64,000 bases of DNA from Mesostigma viride. Its lineage: Eukaryota; Streptophyta; Mesostigmatophyceae; Mesostigmatales; Mesostigmataceae. The first letter of the stretch is position 1, and each line of letters starts with the position of its first letter. The stretch lies in contig RPFO01000299.1 of NCBI GenBank assembly GCA_009746045.1, positions 706,001-770,000 on the forward strand. The letters are read 5' to 3'. A program made the translations under genes and the position numbers. Shown piece after piece: positions 10,144-19,964 of the stretch. The notes beneath the pieces were generated by a model, which was not told the origin of the DNA, made no database searches, and was given only the letters and a program-made list of their open reading frames with translations.

Positions 10144-10728
10144 TTACTGAGCAATTCTGTCCATCCTGCCCCTCTTTGCCGGCTTCTCATCAATCTCCTC
10201 ATCAAAATCACACACACGTCTAATCTGCTGTCTAATCTGCTCTACCAACCCCCCCTTGCGCATCAGGTCTTTCACCTCCCCCTTCAAGAGCGCTGTCACG
10301 AGTCGCGCGCACTCATACGCGGACTCCGTGGCCAGGTCCCTTCCCATATCATGCCACACTTTGGCCGTTGGACAGTCGGGATGGTCTCCCATGTAAGCCC
10401 ACACATGCCTTGGCGGCTTGTCCTTACCGCCTATCCCCTCTCCAGGTCGCATCTGTCCCACCTCCTCTATCACCCACTCTGCATCACGCAGCATGAATCG
10501 AGGCTTCTTGTCAACATAGTACAAGACCAAAACCATGTTGTTGGGCCAAGGCTTCCACTTTTTCGTCACGATGTGACGGTCAATCGTCATCAGCCCGCTC
10601 TCGATTTCGGCAAACAACGCCCCCCATACGTCAGAATGCTTGGGACAGAACCACTCGCTTTCCGTCGGCACTCCTTCCCATTGACAATCCGGATGTTCGC
10701 ATCGAATGGGGTCATCGAATGAGGTCAT
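10144..10728 (-). CDS. Zinc-module protein, second copy of cluster gene 2
   Basis: Same protein as 3654-4238. The offset between copies drops here from 6491 to 6490 because a T4 run near 3640 is T3 near 10130. This is the only difference I noticed between the copies before 7030. Confidence 0.65.
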   Translation of the reverse strand: MTSFDDPIRCEHPDCQWEGVPTESEWFCPKHSDVWGALFAEIESGLMTIDRHIVTKKWKPWPNNMVLVLYYVDKKPRFMLRDAEWVIEEVGQMRPGEGIGGKDKPPRHVWAYMGDHPDCPTAKVWHDMGRDLATESAYECARLVTALLKGEVKDLMRKGGLVEQIRQQIRRVCDFDEEIDEKPAKRGRMDRIAQ

Positions 10729-10922
10729 CTGTGCACATCGATATTTTTTACACCACCCGCAAACGCACGCATTCAGCAGGGTCAACGGCCGTTGGCCCTG
10801 TTAAATTCCACACACCCCAACGGCCGTTGGCCTTAGACGCACAAAACTTGACACCATCAGGCGATTTTTTCCAAATGATTCTTCTTTATTAAATAAATTT
10901 ACATTCATCCTAAAATCACATT

Positions 10923-11267
10923 CTAGTCAACATCCTCCCCATCTTTAGTGGGTTGCATTCGACCCCAATTGTCGTTCATAAAACTGACCAAAACATGAGC
11001 CGGAGTCCCCACATCCTCCTCACGCCTCAATTTACGCAATACACCTTTAGCAATTCCACCATACCCATCAACCTCCGACATCATCATGCCCACGCCATCA
11101 AGACGTTCAGCGTGCAATTGCCCGTCCTCTTCGAGAACCAGATCGGGCAGGTCTTCCAGTTCGGCCTCCACAATCTCTATCAGGTTTTCCTTTGTAGTCT
11201 CCCCCCCTTCCTTTCCTTCTTTTCCGCACTCCATCCTACACCCTGCCCCTGCACAACCGACGTCCAT
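10923..11267 (-). CDS. Small acidic protein, second copy of cluster gene 3
   Basis: Same protein as 4433-4777, with the same downstream AATAAA-type signal and upstream palindrome (11313-11325). Confidence 0.45.
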   Translation of the reverse strand: MDVGCAGAGCRMECGKEGKEGGETTKENLIEIVEAELEDLPDLVLEEDGQLHAERLDGVGMMMSEVDGYGGIAKGVLRKLRREEDVGTPAHVLVSFMNDNWGRMQPTKDGEDVD

Positions 11268-11338
11268 GGCAAGTTAAGAAACGGACTCAGCTCACAGGAC
11301 ATTTTGCAAGTCCAACGGCCGTTGGCGACCAAAAACAC

Positions 11339-12121
11339 CTAGTCGCATGCATTCCTTGCTCTCTCCACCAAAGCAGAGGCCAGGACGACCCTTTCCACGA
11401 CCTTTTCAATTTCCTCCCCCTCAGCATCAGCAACAACGGTCATGGCAAATCGGGCTTGGCGCTTAACCCCCGATGCCAGAACGGCAGCCATCTCCACACG
11501 AGTTTTTGACACTTCAACAGGTACAGGCAATTCGCCGACCGCAAAAGTAAGCCTTGCGAGGTGCGGGACCCACCAATCACCTTCCAAAAATCCGCAACCC
11601 CATCCAATCATGAAATACAACAACAGGTCTGCGCCCATGGCGCCTGCGATATCCAAGTCGTCATGCGAAACAATCGCATGCACGTCATCCTCCGAGCACA
11701 GCATCCATGTAAAAACGGCGTCCCCGAAACCTTGGCAGTAGGCATACGAGTCAAAGTCAGGGTGATTCAACATCCATTCCCGCGACCGGACCGCCATTCT
11801 TTCCAGACTTCCAGCACCGTCCACCTCAAAACTCAGGACAAGAGGTCCTTCACCAGCACTGGACTCGCCATTCACAAACAACAAGCCTCCTTTGATCACC
11901 TCTTGCATCTCCCCTGACAACTTGGCGTGTCCATCACAAAAAGGCATGCAATCCGTCCCGAATGGAAGCTGGCAATCCCGGGCGATACATCCCCCCTTTT
12001 TTGCAAACAAATCCTTCACCCTCCCTGCCATTCCCGTTCGCACGCTGACATGACGCACGCACAAGTCATCCCCTCCTGCTCTCGCTTCCTGGCACCACGC
12101 AACCGTGCATTTGACCGCCAT
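11339..12121 (-). CDS. Zinc-module protein, second copy of cluster gene 4
   Basis: Same protein as 4849-5631, with both zinc modules intact and the same palindrome-bounded surroundings. Confidence 0.65.
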   Translation of the reverse strand: MAVKCTVAWCQEARAGGDDLCVRHVSVRTGMAGRVKDLFAKKGGCIARDCQLPFGTDCMPFCDGHAKLSGEMQEVIKGGLLFVNGESSAGEGPLVLSFEVDGAGSLERMAVRSREWMLNHPDFDSYAYCQGFGDAVFTWMLCSEDDVHAIVSHDDLDIAGAMGADLLLYFMIGWGCGFLEGDWWVPHLARLTFAVGELPVPVEVSKTRVEMAAVLASGVKRQARFAMTVVADAEGEEIEKVVERVVLASALVERARNACD

Positions 12122-12376
12122 CTGCGACCACCAACACCGTTTGATACACATTTCTCACCGTCAACGGCCGTTGGCTTGAAACAACAAGAATGATTTATTA
12201 CTCGCACGAAAATCACACCATTTTCCAGTCTCCAACGGCCGTTGGCGCACGAAAAATGCACGAAAAAAATTTTTATTATGCATTTATTGATTACATCCAT
12301 AGTGCCACGTGGCGAATCACACCCAACTTTCCAGCTGCCAACGGCCGTTGGCGCAAAGAAAATCACACCCAACACT

Positions 12377-12994
12377 TCAGTCGCATAATCGATTCGCGTC
12401 AGTCACGCACTCGAACTTGTACTCCTGCCCCAACGCGTACATCACCTCACGAACCGCTTTCTCAAACTCGTCAACACCGTCGGGTCCCCACTCATGCACG
12501 TATTCCCTCAACCAGAACATGCAATCTCCAGCAGACACGAACAGCCGGTCGATGATCAGGTCAGTGTGATGCTTGAAGTACTTGCCGTCCTTCAAGATGA
12601 CCCATTCGAACCGTCCCACCTCCCCTAAACCCTTAAACCCTTCTCCCCTATCATATGGCCGCGCCATCGGTATCCAACTTTCATTACCATCAGCATCGAT
12701 CGACTGAAAACAAATTGGGCTGGGTATTGATGGATCATAGGGCCTTATAGCACCACACCTCACAAGCACCTCCTCAAATGGCTCTACGGTCGGCTTTGGG
12801 AGTCCCCGACCCTCGATATTGAAAACAAGAGCCGCGGCCTTCGCGACATCCGGTCTCAAAAGAGACCTTTCACCCTCCTTGGGCATAAAATCCAGCTTAA
12901 TGTCCGGCAGAAGCCTGAGCGCGCTCTTAACCACTCCCAGAAGCCTGTCTTCCAAGTTGATCCACTCGCCCCCCTCCGTCCTGTAGAACGTCAT
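12377..12994 (-). CDS. Hypothetical protein, second copy of cluster gene 5
   Basis: Same protein as 5887-6504. Upstream and downstream palindromes and both G-box cassettes are repeated (12162-12351 and 13036-13250). Confidence 0.65.
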   Translation of the reverse strand: MTFYRTEGGEWINLEDRLLGVVKSALRLLPDIKLDFMPKEGERSLLRPDVAKAAALVFNIEGRGLPKPTVEPFEEVLVRCGAIRPYDPSIPSPICFQSIDADGNESWIPMARPYDRGEGFKGLGEVGRFEWVILKDGKYFKHHTDLIIDRLFVSAGDCMFWLREYVHEWGPDGVDEFEKAVREVMYALGQEYKFECVTDANRLCD

Positions 12995-13275
12995 CTGCAA
13001 CCCACCGACACCGTTTGATATACATTTCTCACCGTCAACGGCCGTTGGCTTGAAAAAACAACAAGAATTTTAAGATTTATTACGCGCACAAAGCACACAC
13101 TAGTTTTCAGTCTCCAACGGCCGTTGGCGCACGAAAAATGTTTTATTATGCATTTATTAATTACATCCATGGTGCCACGTGGCAAACCACACCCTACTTC
13201 CGGGTGCGAAGAAAATCAAACGCTAATTTGCAAGTTCCAACGGCCGTTGGCGCAAGAAAATCACACCCAAAATGC

Positions 13276-13372
13276 CTTCAGTCGCAGAATCCATTCCCCT
13301 CACGCAGTCGAACAGGGGTACTGTTCCCCCAGCGCGGACATCGCCTCACAAATCGCCCTTGGGTACGATTCA
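13276..13372 (-). pseudogene. Decayed copy of the gene 5 C-terminal segment
   Basis: The minus strand reads RAICEAMSALGEQYPC, homologous to VREVMYALGQEYKFEC of gene 5. The DNA stays alignable to the shared ending GCGACTGAAG. A stop and a small indel break it. It lies directly downstream of the MYND gene stop, so the MYND gene appears to have been joined to the 3' end of a gene 5 relative. Confidence 0.55.
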
Positions 13373-13378
13373 GTCCCA

Positions 13379-14169
13379 TCAAAAAACCTTGAACATTTCA
13401 CCTTTGAACTTGAAATGCACTTCACCCCCCATCCGAATTACAAGTCCGGCCAAATTGACACCAGACCAGCTGTCTGTAACGTCGCCGTGCATAGTGCTGA
13501 GAGACTTTCTCGCCTCACGATACTTGGTACACCACTTCTTGTGTTCCTCCCAGTCCGCACGCTGGCATTCGGCAGCACAATACCGGACGTCTCGACAACC
13601 CCCGCACTTGCGGTGGACACCCTCCATCACAGAGCACGCCTGATTCGAGCAACACTTTGGAAGCGAGCCGAGCATCGGCCCTCCCACCCCCGGGAGAACG
13701 ATCATCCGTGAAAACGTCAATTTCACGTACTCGGAATTCCCGAATGTAAAATGGAAACCTTCAAACCCCCCCCCTCTACTCTCGCCGATACGGTCAATCT
13801 CGGCTGCGCCTCACTCGCGTCTGGAAATTTCCCCCACTGGTCTTTCTCCCACTGGTCCCACCCAACCTTTCCGACATACGACACCAGAAGTCGAAACTCG
13901 ACGTCTCGATTGAGTGGAACCCGATCCGCCGGCGTGGGCTTGTAGAATCCGCCAGCCAAGGCGAAGTACATGTCCAGCAACTGGAGATTAATCTGTCGTC
14001 CTACTGAGGCGAACGAGTCATACACGACCAAAACCGCAAACTGGCGACCCAGGCGCTTCTCGTGCTGCCGTACCCATCCGTGGATCTCGCGAGCCCGGTT
14101 AAGTACGTTTGCTGCCACGCAGGCAATCGCAGCGCGGGTCGAAGATTCCAGCTCGCCCGTCTCCGCCAT
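13379..14169 (-). pseudogene. MYND zinc-finger protein, split by one frameshift
   Basis: Two overlapping frames make one protein. Codons from 14169 give MAETGELESS and a conserved block (FAVLVVYDSF..FRLLVSY). Codons from about 13740 down to 13379 give a MYND finger: paired Cys, then CGGC, YCAAEC, QRADW, and H/C. The intact relative at 18192 has both halves in one frame in the same order, so the break is a frameshift. It falls at or near a poly-G/C run (13766-13774), a typical indel or sequencing-error site. MYND fingers bind proline-rich peptides in partner proteins. The N-terminal domain is unrecognised. Confidence 0.7.
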
Positions 14170-14199
14170 CCCTCCCCTGCGCCAATTGGCACGTGCGTA

Positions 14200-15930
14200 A
14201 TACGTAAGTAATGTTTTTCAAGTCTAACGGCCGTTGGCTCACAACCCCCCTGTGGGAAGGGTGGATGCCTTACGAACCATTCAACCACATCTTTATGCTC
14301 AGCTAGATTTTTGGAGGCCTTTCTTGGAAGGCACATGGTAATAACCATTACTAAGCTGCATGAAAGACAGATCCTGCCTTACTGCCACCAAATGAAAAGA
14401 ATGAAATGCACATGATAATGTTTTTCCAATTCCAACGGCCGTTGGCTCACAACCCCCCTGTGGGAAGGGTGGATGCCTTACGAACCAGTCAAGCCCCATC
14501 TTTATGCTCAGCTAGATTTTTTGGAGGCCTTTCTAGGAGAAAAATGGTAAATAGCCACCACTAAGCTGCATAAAAGACACATCCTGCCTTACTGCCACCA
14601 AATGAAACGAATGAAATGCACATGGTAATGTTTTTCAAGTCTAACGGCCGTTGGCTCACAACCCCCCTGTGGGAAGGGTGGATGCCTTACGAACCATCCA
14701 ACCACATCTTTATGCTCAGCTAGATTTTTGGAGGCCTTTCTTGGAAGGCACATGGTAATAACCATCACTAAGCTGCATGAAAGACACATCCTGCCTTACT
14801 GCCACCAAATGAAAAGAATGAAATGCACATGATAATGTTTTTCCAATTCCAACGGCCGTTGGCTCACAACCCCCCTGTGGGAAGGGTGGATGCCTTACGA
14901 ACCAGTCAAGCCCCATCTTTATGCTCAGCTAGATTTTTTGGAGGCCTTTCTAGGAGAAAAATGGTAAATAGCCACCACTAAGCTGCATAAAAGACACATC
15001 CTGCCTTATTGCCACCCAATTAAACGAATGAAATGCACATGGTAATGTTTTTCGAGTCCAACGGCCGTTGGCTCACAACCCCCCTGTGGGAAGGGTGGAT
15101 GCCTTACGAACCATTCAACCACATCTTTATGCTCAGCTAGATTTTTGGAGGCCTTTCTTGGAAGAAAAATGGTAATAACAATCACTAAGCTGCATGAAAG
15201 ACACATCCTGCATTATTGCCACCAAATGAAACGAATGAAATGCACATTTTATTGTTTTTCCAATTCCAACGGCCGTTTGCTCACAACCCCCCTGTGGGAA
15301 GGGTGGATGCCTTATGAACCATTCAACCACATCTTTATGCTCAGCTAGATTTTTGGAGGCCTTTCTTGGAAGAAAAATGGTAATAGCCACCACAAAGCTG
15401 AATGAAAGATACATCCTGGCTGATTGCCAACCCACTCAAAGGAATGAAATGCACATGTCCAACGGCCGTTGGCTCACAACCCCCCTCTGGGAAGGGTGGA
15501 TGCCTTACGAACCATTCAACCACATCTTTATGCTCAGCTAGATTTTTGGAGGCCTTTCTTGGAAGAAAAATGGTAAATAGCCATCACTAAGCTGCATGAA
15601 AGACACATCCTGCCTTATTGCCACCCAATGAAACGAATGAAATGCACATGATAATGTTTTTCCAATTCCAACGGCCGTTGGCTCACAACCCCCCTCTGGG
15701 AAGGGTGGATGCCTTACGAACCAGTGAAGCCCATGTTTATGCTCAGCTAGATTTTTTGGAGGCCTTTCTTGGAAGAAAAATGGTAATAGCCACCACTAAG
15801 CTGCATGAAAGACACATCCTGGCTGCTTGCCACCCTATCAAACGAATAAAAAGCATATGATAATGTTTTTCCAATTCCAACGGCCGTTGGCTCACAACCC
15901 CCTTCGGGTAGAGGCCTTACGGACCAGTCA
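14200..15930. repeat. ~208-bp tandem array with palindromes, dimeric higher-order structure
   Basis: Nine copies of AACGGCCGTT start at 14226, 14434, 14643, 14851, 15060, 15268, 15461, 15670 and 15879. The spacing is 208-209 bp except one 193-bp interval. Early units alternate between two types (TTCAAGTCTAACGG and CCAATTCCAACGG), giving a 417-bp dimer. Conserved parts include CCCCTGTGGGAAGGGTGGATG, a TTTATGCTCAGCTAG block and GGAGGCCTTTCT. Short open frames inside each unit share no consistent start context, and I treat the array as non-coding. Confidence 0.9.
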
Positions 15931-16282
15931 GAAAGTGTCCACCAAGCTGTTCCCCCCACACCCACAGTTGTCCTTGTCCACATACCTTTCCAGTACAGTT
16001 GTCCTCAGCTTCTCAGCAACGGGCGACTCCTCTCCTTTCTGCCTTGACAGATATCACATAAACAAAACACGATCACGAGAGCATCAGGATTGTTAGAGGT
16101 TTCCTCCATCGCAAAACCGTAAGATACACACACCTCAAAAACCAACTTTCTTGTCCTCCCAAATAACATATGTTTTTAAATGTAAAATAAATCACATTCA
16201 TATTCTGTCACTTGATTTAACCACACAAATTTTCAGGTCCAACGCCCGTTGGCATTACGCCTCTTCCCGGTAAAAGAGTATT

Positions 16283-16491
16283 TATTGCTCCAACCCCACA
16301 AAAAACTCGTTCCGGACCTGATCGAAGCGAAGAGCACTGGCAGGGATCGGAGTCGAGCCAGATTTGTGTGCGGAACATGATGGCTGGCCTACCTCACTCC
16401 CCAACATCAATGTGGACCTGGGTTCGAACCCTGTCAGTGCTATTCGCTTCGAACAGTTCCGGAACGAGTTTTTTGTGGGTGTGGAGCAATA
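16283..16491. repeat. 209-bp inverted repeat with tRNA-like B-box
   Basis: Two ~66-bp arms, outer end TATTGCTCCA and its complement, separated by about 75 bp. The right arm contains GGTTCGAACCC, matching the RNA polymerase III B-box. The inner arm ends AGCACTG/CAGTGCT could pair like an acceptor stem. It could be a foldback MITE or a tRNA-derived relic. No clean tRNA cloverleaf is visible. Confidence 0.6.
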
Positions 16492-16695
16492 ATGTCGACA
16501 TTTTCAGTCTGTTCAGCCTAAAAAAATCACAAGCAGATGCGACGGCCCCTCCATTAAACAAATTATCCACCACTGTTGCGCTACACTAGCAATGTTTGTC
16601 AAGGTCCAACGCATCAAATAAATCACAACCATTGGTCACTCCATTTAACAAAATACCCACAACTTTTTAACCACACTAGAAATGTTTTTTGAGGT

Positions 16696-16709
16696 CCAAC
16701 GGCCGTTGG
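16696..16709. promoter_or_regulatory. CCAACGGCCGTTGG palindrome
   Basis: An intact copy in the 3' flank of the F-box-like gene. Degenerate relatives lie at 16240 (CAACGCCCGTTGG) and 16607. The surrounding 15930-16880 holds the inverted repeat and AT-rich DNA and no gene. Confidence 0.6.
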
Positions 16710-16882
16710 AATCCAAAAAATGCCGAATTCATGTCAAATTTATATATATGTGACAGTTGACAGAATTCGAGATAATTAAATTATCAAAGCCAGCTTTAGC
16801 CATCAGCCTTACCCATCAGCAAAAATTGGCGAATTTCATTCAATATTAGAATTCAAAATTTATTAATGAAATTTATGTTTCA

Positions 16883-17788
16883 TCATTCAACCTCTTCAGA
16901 ATCCTCATCCAAACACAACATCATGTCCCCTTTCCACTTGTACATACTACTCTCGGCCAAATACAGCAAGCGTGCCTTCTTCCCCCCAAAAAACTTGAGA
17001 TAATCCGGTGTGAAGATTGTTCCGCTGAGGACCTGCATAGCTAACTCCACCAAAACGCTTGCCATATCCTCCTCCCTACACCTCCTCTCTAATAAGGCCT
17101 TCATGTCTGCGTTCTCATCAAATCCCATGATCAGAACTGCACATGCCATTCCTCCCCCCTCCAGAGGCAGCCCCTCCAAAAGCTTCACCCATTCTGCCTC
17201 CCTACGCGCTCTCCTCCCCGGAGGAAAAAAAATGTCCTCATCCGGGTCATAAGGAGTATCGCAGAACCAGAAAATGCTCCGTAACCCCCATAGTTCATAA
17301 TTATCGTACAAGTCATCCATTTCCTTTCCCAATTGGCGTAAGCGAGCTGTCCACCCCCTCCAATTCCTCTCCAACACACGTCTCCTCTCAGCACGCTCGG
17401 ACCTGAACAACCCTCCCATCGTCCTTGCTCGTGCATGTCCCTCTGGTGCTGGCTGGCGTCCTAACACCTCCTCAACTTCTTCACAATATACCTTAAAATA
17501 CATTCCCCTTGTGACGAGTGTGTAGGGGGTGATATCAGCGCTTGCACACTTTACTTGCCCGCCATACAATTCTCGGAAAAGAGACTCAGTTATCAATGTA
17601 CGAGGACCATCCCCGAATGCGTCCACGAACCCAGAAATTAACTTAAAGCTGAATTGGGGTTCATACCTCCCCGACACCGCTTCCCTAGCCCCTCTACAAA
17701 CTGCTTCAAAGCGGGCTACGTCGGGCGCCTCCATAAAAGCTGCGACTTCGGTCCAAATTTCCCACGGCAGTGAGATATCCCCTTCCAT
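16883..17788 (-). CDS. F-box-like protein
   Basis: 301 residues from MEGDISLPWE. The frame is open back to an ATG at 17905, which would add 39 residues, and both starts are possible. The N-terminus reads LPWEIWTEVAAFMEAPDVARFEAVCRG, with the LPxEIwxxI..L...DlarfxxVCr pattern of an F-box, which in known proteins recruits Skp1/cullin ubiquitin ligases. The rest is helical and charged with no repeats of the WD or LRR type, so no substrate domain is recognised. A palindrome at 17908-17921 lies upstream, and TTTATT signals lie just past the stop. F-box and MYND families are often expanded in giant viruses of algae and also exist in plants. Confidence 0.65.
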   Translation of the reverse strand: MEGDISLPWEIWTEVAAFMEAPDVARFEAVCRGAREAVSGRYEPQFSFKLISGFVDAFGDGPRTLITESLFRELYGGQVKCASADITPYTLVTRGMYFKVYCEEVEEVLGRQPAPEGHARARTMGGLFRSERAERRRVLERNWRGWTARLRQLGKEMDDLYDNYELWGLRSIFWFCDTPYDPDEDIFFPPGRRARREAEWVKLLEGLPLEGGGMACAVLIMGFDENADMKALLERRCREEDMASVLVELAMQVLSGTIFTPDYLKFFGGKKARLLYLAESSMYKWKGDMMLCLDEDSEEVE

Positions 17789-17907
17789 TATCGGCCCCGA
17801 CGTCAAACTTGTCCCCTCTGCACATAACATACATCGACGTCCATCCTTAAAAAAAATGAGGTTTTGTCGGAAAGAAAATATGCAAACGTTAGGCGAGGTT
17901 TCCAATC

Positions 17908-17921
17908 CCTAACGGCCGTTG
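17908..17921. promoter_or_regulatory. Near-perfect AACGGCCGTT palindrome upstream of the F-box gene
   Basis: CTAACGGCCGTTGG, the same core as the other cluster palindromes, with one base changed at the left edge. Confidence 0.6.
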
Positions 17922-17970
17922 GGTCACTAATTGTTGTTTAACCCACTACAGTCGCATGAGAGAAAACGAA

Positions 17971-18106
17971 AGTCAATTTTATTCCAATTTCAAAGTGAAA
18001 GGAGAATTCACTATTACACCATTTTACAACACAAATCAGGTCAATTTTATTCCAATTTCAAAGTGAAAAGAGAATTCACCATTACACCATTTTACAACAC
18101 AAATCA
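17971..18106. repeat. 68-bp direct repeat, two copies
   Basis: The unit starting GTCAATTTTATTCCAATTTC occurs at 17972 and again 68 bp later, with two or three substitutions. It lies between the F-box gene and the MYND gene. Confidence 0.85.
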
Positions 18107-18191
18107 GGACTACATACACAAATTTCAAACCCAAAATGCGTCCAGTTTTCCAGCCTCAAAAGCAAATTATTACTCTACATTTCCAGTTTTT

Positions 18192-18968
18192 CTATGAGGA
18201 AGAACCGTAGTAGAAGGTGAAGGAGAAGTCAACCTCAGAGAAGTCGACCTCGGTTCCATCCAGTATGGTCGTCCTGTTTACCCCCCTTATCACCCCTGCC
18301 AGCCCCTCCCTTGCTTGCCTCAGACGTTCGCATCTATCCTTATGCCTACTCCAGTCAGCACGCTGGCACTCCTCACTGCAATATCTGGCATCCCTACATC
18401 CTCTACACCACTTCTGAGGGCCTGTGTCGCACCCACACCCCTCCTTGGAGCAATTTCGCATACCACGCATGGGAGCCCCATCCCTCACGATCGGGTCAGA
18501 GAGCAAGAAAAAGTTCATGTTGAGGGGTACTTCTGCCCCTACACACGCATCAGCCCTCACGCGCAGGGAAGACGTAACATTCGGGTAAAATGCGCGCCCG
18601 TAGGTGCACCCAAGCTGAGCCCCTTCCTCTTCCCCCAACTCTATCTTTGGCCCCTTTGTAATGAACGACACCAAAAGGCGGAACTCCCTCGTTGGGTCTA
18701 TTGGCGCTCTTAGATCCATCTGTGGTACGAAAAAACCCTCTTGAATACAGAAGTTCATATCAGCTAGCTGGGCGTACATAACCCGATCCATTTGGCTGAA
18801 CGAATCAAACGCCAATAAAACGGCCAAGTGGCGGCCTGTCTTCTCCTGCGCGACACGAACTTCCTCGAATATGACACGCGACAGAAAGCGAACTTGTTTG
18901 TAAACGTTTTGAAGGACGCTTCCGTAGACTTCATTCACGATCTCGGACTCATTCGCGATCTCGGCCAT
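18192..18968 (-). CDS. MYND zinc-finger protein
   Basis: 258 residues from MAEIANES (eight more codons are open upstream). The N-terminal ~110 residues carry the block LAVLLAFDSFSQ..FRLLVSF shared with the broken gene at 13379-14169. A MYND finger follows: CSKEGC, CRGC, ARYCSEEC, QRADWSRHKDRC, with every zinc ligand present. The C-terminus is short and Phe/Tyr-rich. Intact and longer than the 13379 copy, it serves as the template showing that copy is frameshifted. MYND domains act as protein-interaction modules. The target is unknown. Confidence 0.8.
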   Translation of the reverse strand: MAEIANESEIVNEVYGSVLQNVYKQVRFLSRVIFEEVRVAQEKTGRHLAVLLAFDSFSQMDRVMYAQLADMNFCIQEGFFVPQMDLRAPIDPTREFRLLVSFITKGPKIELGEEEGAQLGCTYGRAFYPNVTSSLRVRADACVGAEVPLNMNFFLLSDPIVRDGAPMRGMRNCSKEGCGCDTGPQKWCRGCRDARYCSEECQRADWSRHKDRCERLRQAREGLAGVIRGVNRTTILDGTEVDFSEVDFSFTFYYGSSS

Positions 18969-19148
18969 CTTTTTCAGGGAAAAAACGAACAAAAAGATTT
19001 ACATCGCGGCCAAAAAAACGCGTTTTCCCATTAGTGTGTTTGCCTAATTTATTGTAATCATTCATTTTTAAAACAGTCAGGTCCTTCACAACCTCAGAAA
19101 ATGATTTCATTAAATTGGCATATACATTTAAAAACATCTTAGGTCGCA

Positions 19149-19403
19149 CTACTTTTTGCGTTTCAGTTTACGTTTGTTTCCCGGTTGAATAAAGTTGACA
19201 CCATCCCCTTCATCGTCGGAAATTAAGGCCGGCATTTCGTCCACTTCAGCTTGTACATCATCTTTTTTCATCACAACCATGGCTGGAATTGAATCCCAAA
19301 ATTTCTCAATCGCTCTAACAACTTCGGCTGGCAGTTTTTTGGCCCCCCGTTCAACTGCCTCTCTCTCCTGGTTCGACACCGAAACGTCCTTGTCTTTCTC
19401 CAT
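19149..19403 (-). CDS. Small protein with basic C-terminus
   Basis: 84 residues from MEKDKDVSVS (97 if the upstream ATG at 19442 is used). A helical middle section (EVVRAIEKFWDSIPAM) leads to an acidic patch and a nuclear-localisation-like end (KRKLKRKK). Its orientation matches the cluster and a palindrome lies upstream at 19512. Family unknown. Confidence 0.45.
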   Translation of the reverse strand: MEKDKDVSVSNQEREAVERGAKKLPAEVVRAIEKFWDSIPAMVVMKKDDVQAEVDEMPALISDDEGDGVNFIQPGNKRKLKRKK

Positions 19404-19511
19404 TGAAAAAAACTGCACGTGAAGCACAACTGGCACAACCAATGTAAGTAAACCTAGTAACTTCAGGGGCGGATTAATTCATCAGCCGGAGTACAATTTT
19501 ATTTTACAACG

Positions 19512-19706
19512 CCAACGGCCGTTGGCATTACAGCAATGAAGTTAAGATAAAAACGTCGTAATGCAACGGCTGATAAAACTGGCGTATAATCAATAACGCA
19601 AAAAAAATTGGCAAGAACTTTTTTTTGGAGGTCCAACGGCCGTTGGCATCACGTAAATCACAACAGCAATGATGGAAACTGATTTTGCAAGTCCAACGGC
19701 CGTTGG
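19512..19706. promoter_or_regulatory. Three CCAACGGCCGTTGG palindromes
   Basis: Perfect 14-bp copies at 19512-19525, 19633-19646 and 19693-19706, with shared flanks (AGTCCAACGG...GGCATCA, then AAATCA). No gene of convincing length lies between them, so this may be the remains of one or two lost cassettes. Confidence 0.7.
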
Positions 19707-19887
19707 CATCAAGAAAATCAGAAGAGGGAGCGACTGCCCAAAAAACGCATAATAATAAAACAAGTACCTTGCAGGTGGTTGACAGACGCGAATCTTGTGT
19801 GGCGACGTGGAATCTGCAAGGAATGCGCAAAAACGTTGCAATCAGAATTACAAGGATTACATATTTTCCACATTTAGTTTTTCAGGT

Positions 19888-19901
19888 CCAACGGCCGTTG
19901 G
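19888..19901. promoter_or_regulatory. Last CCAACGGCCGTTGG palindrome of the cluster
   Basis: A perfect copy in the TTTTTCAGGTCC...GGCATGAG context, about 65 bp before sequence that reads as a host exon. It marks the right edge of the palindrome region. Confidence 0.7.
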
Positions 19902-19964
19902 CATGAGATTAATAAGAATACCACTACATGCGTGTGAGAAAATTGTGCCGGGTGACAGAATTAA

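Noticed and set aside
14001-15541. Series of 60-115-residue open frames in the tandem array
   Set aside because: They repeat with the array period on both strands and share no start context or codon pattern. They are by-products of the repeat.
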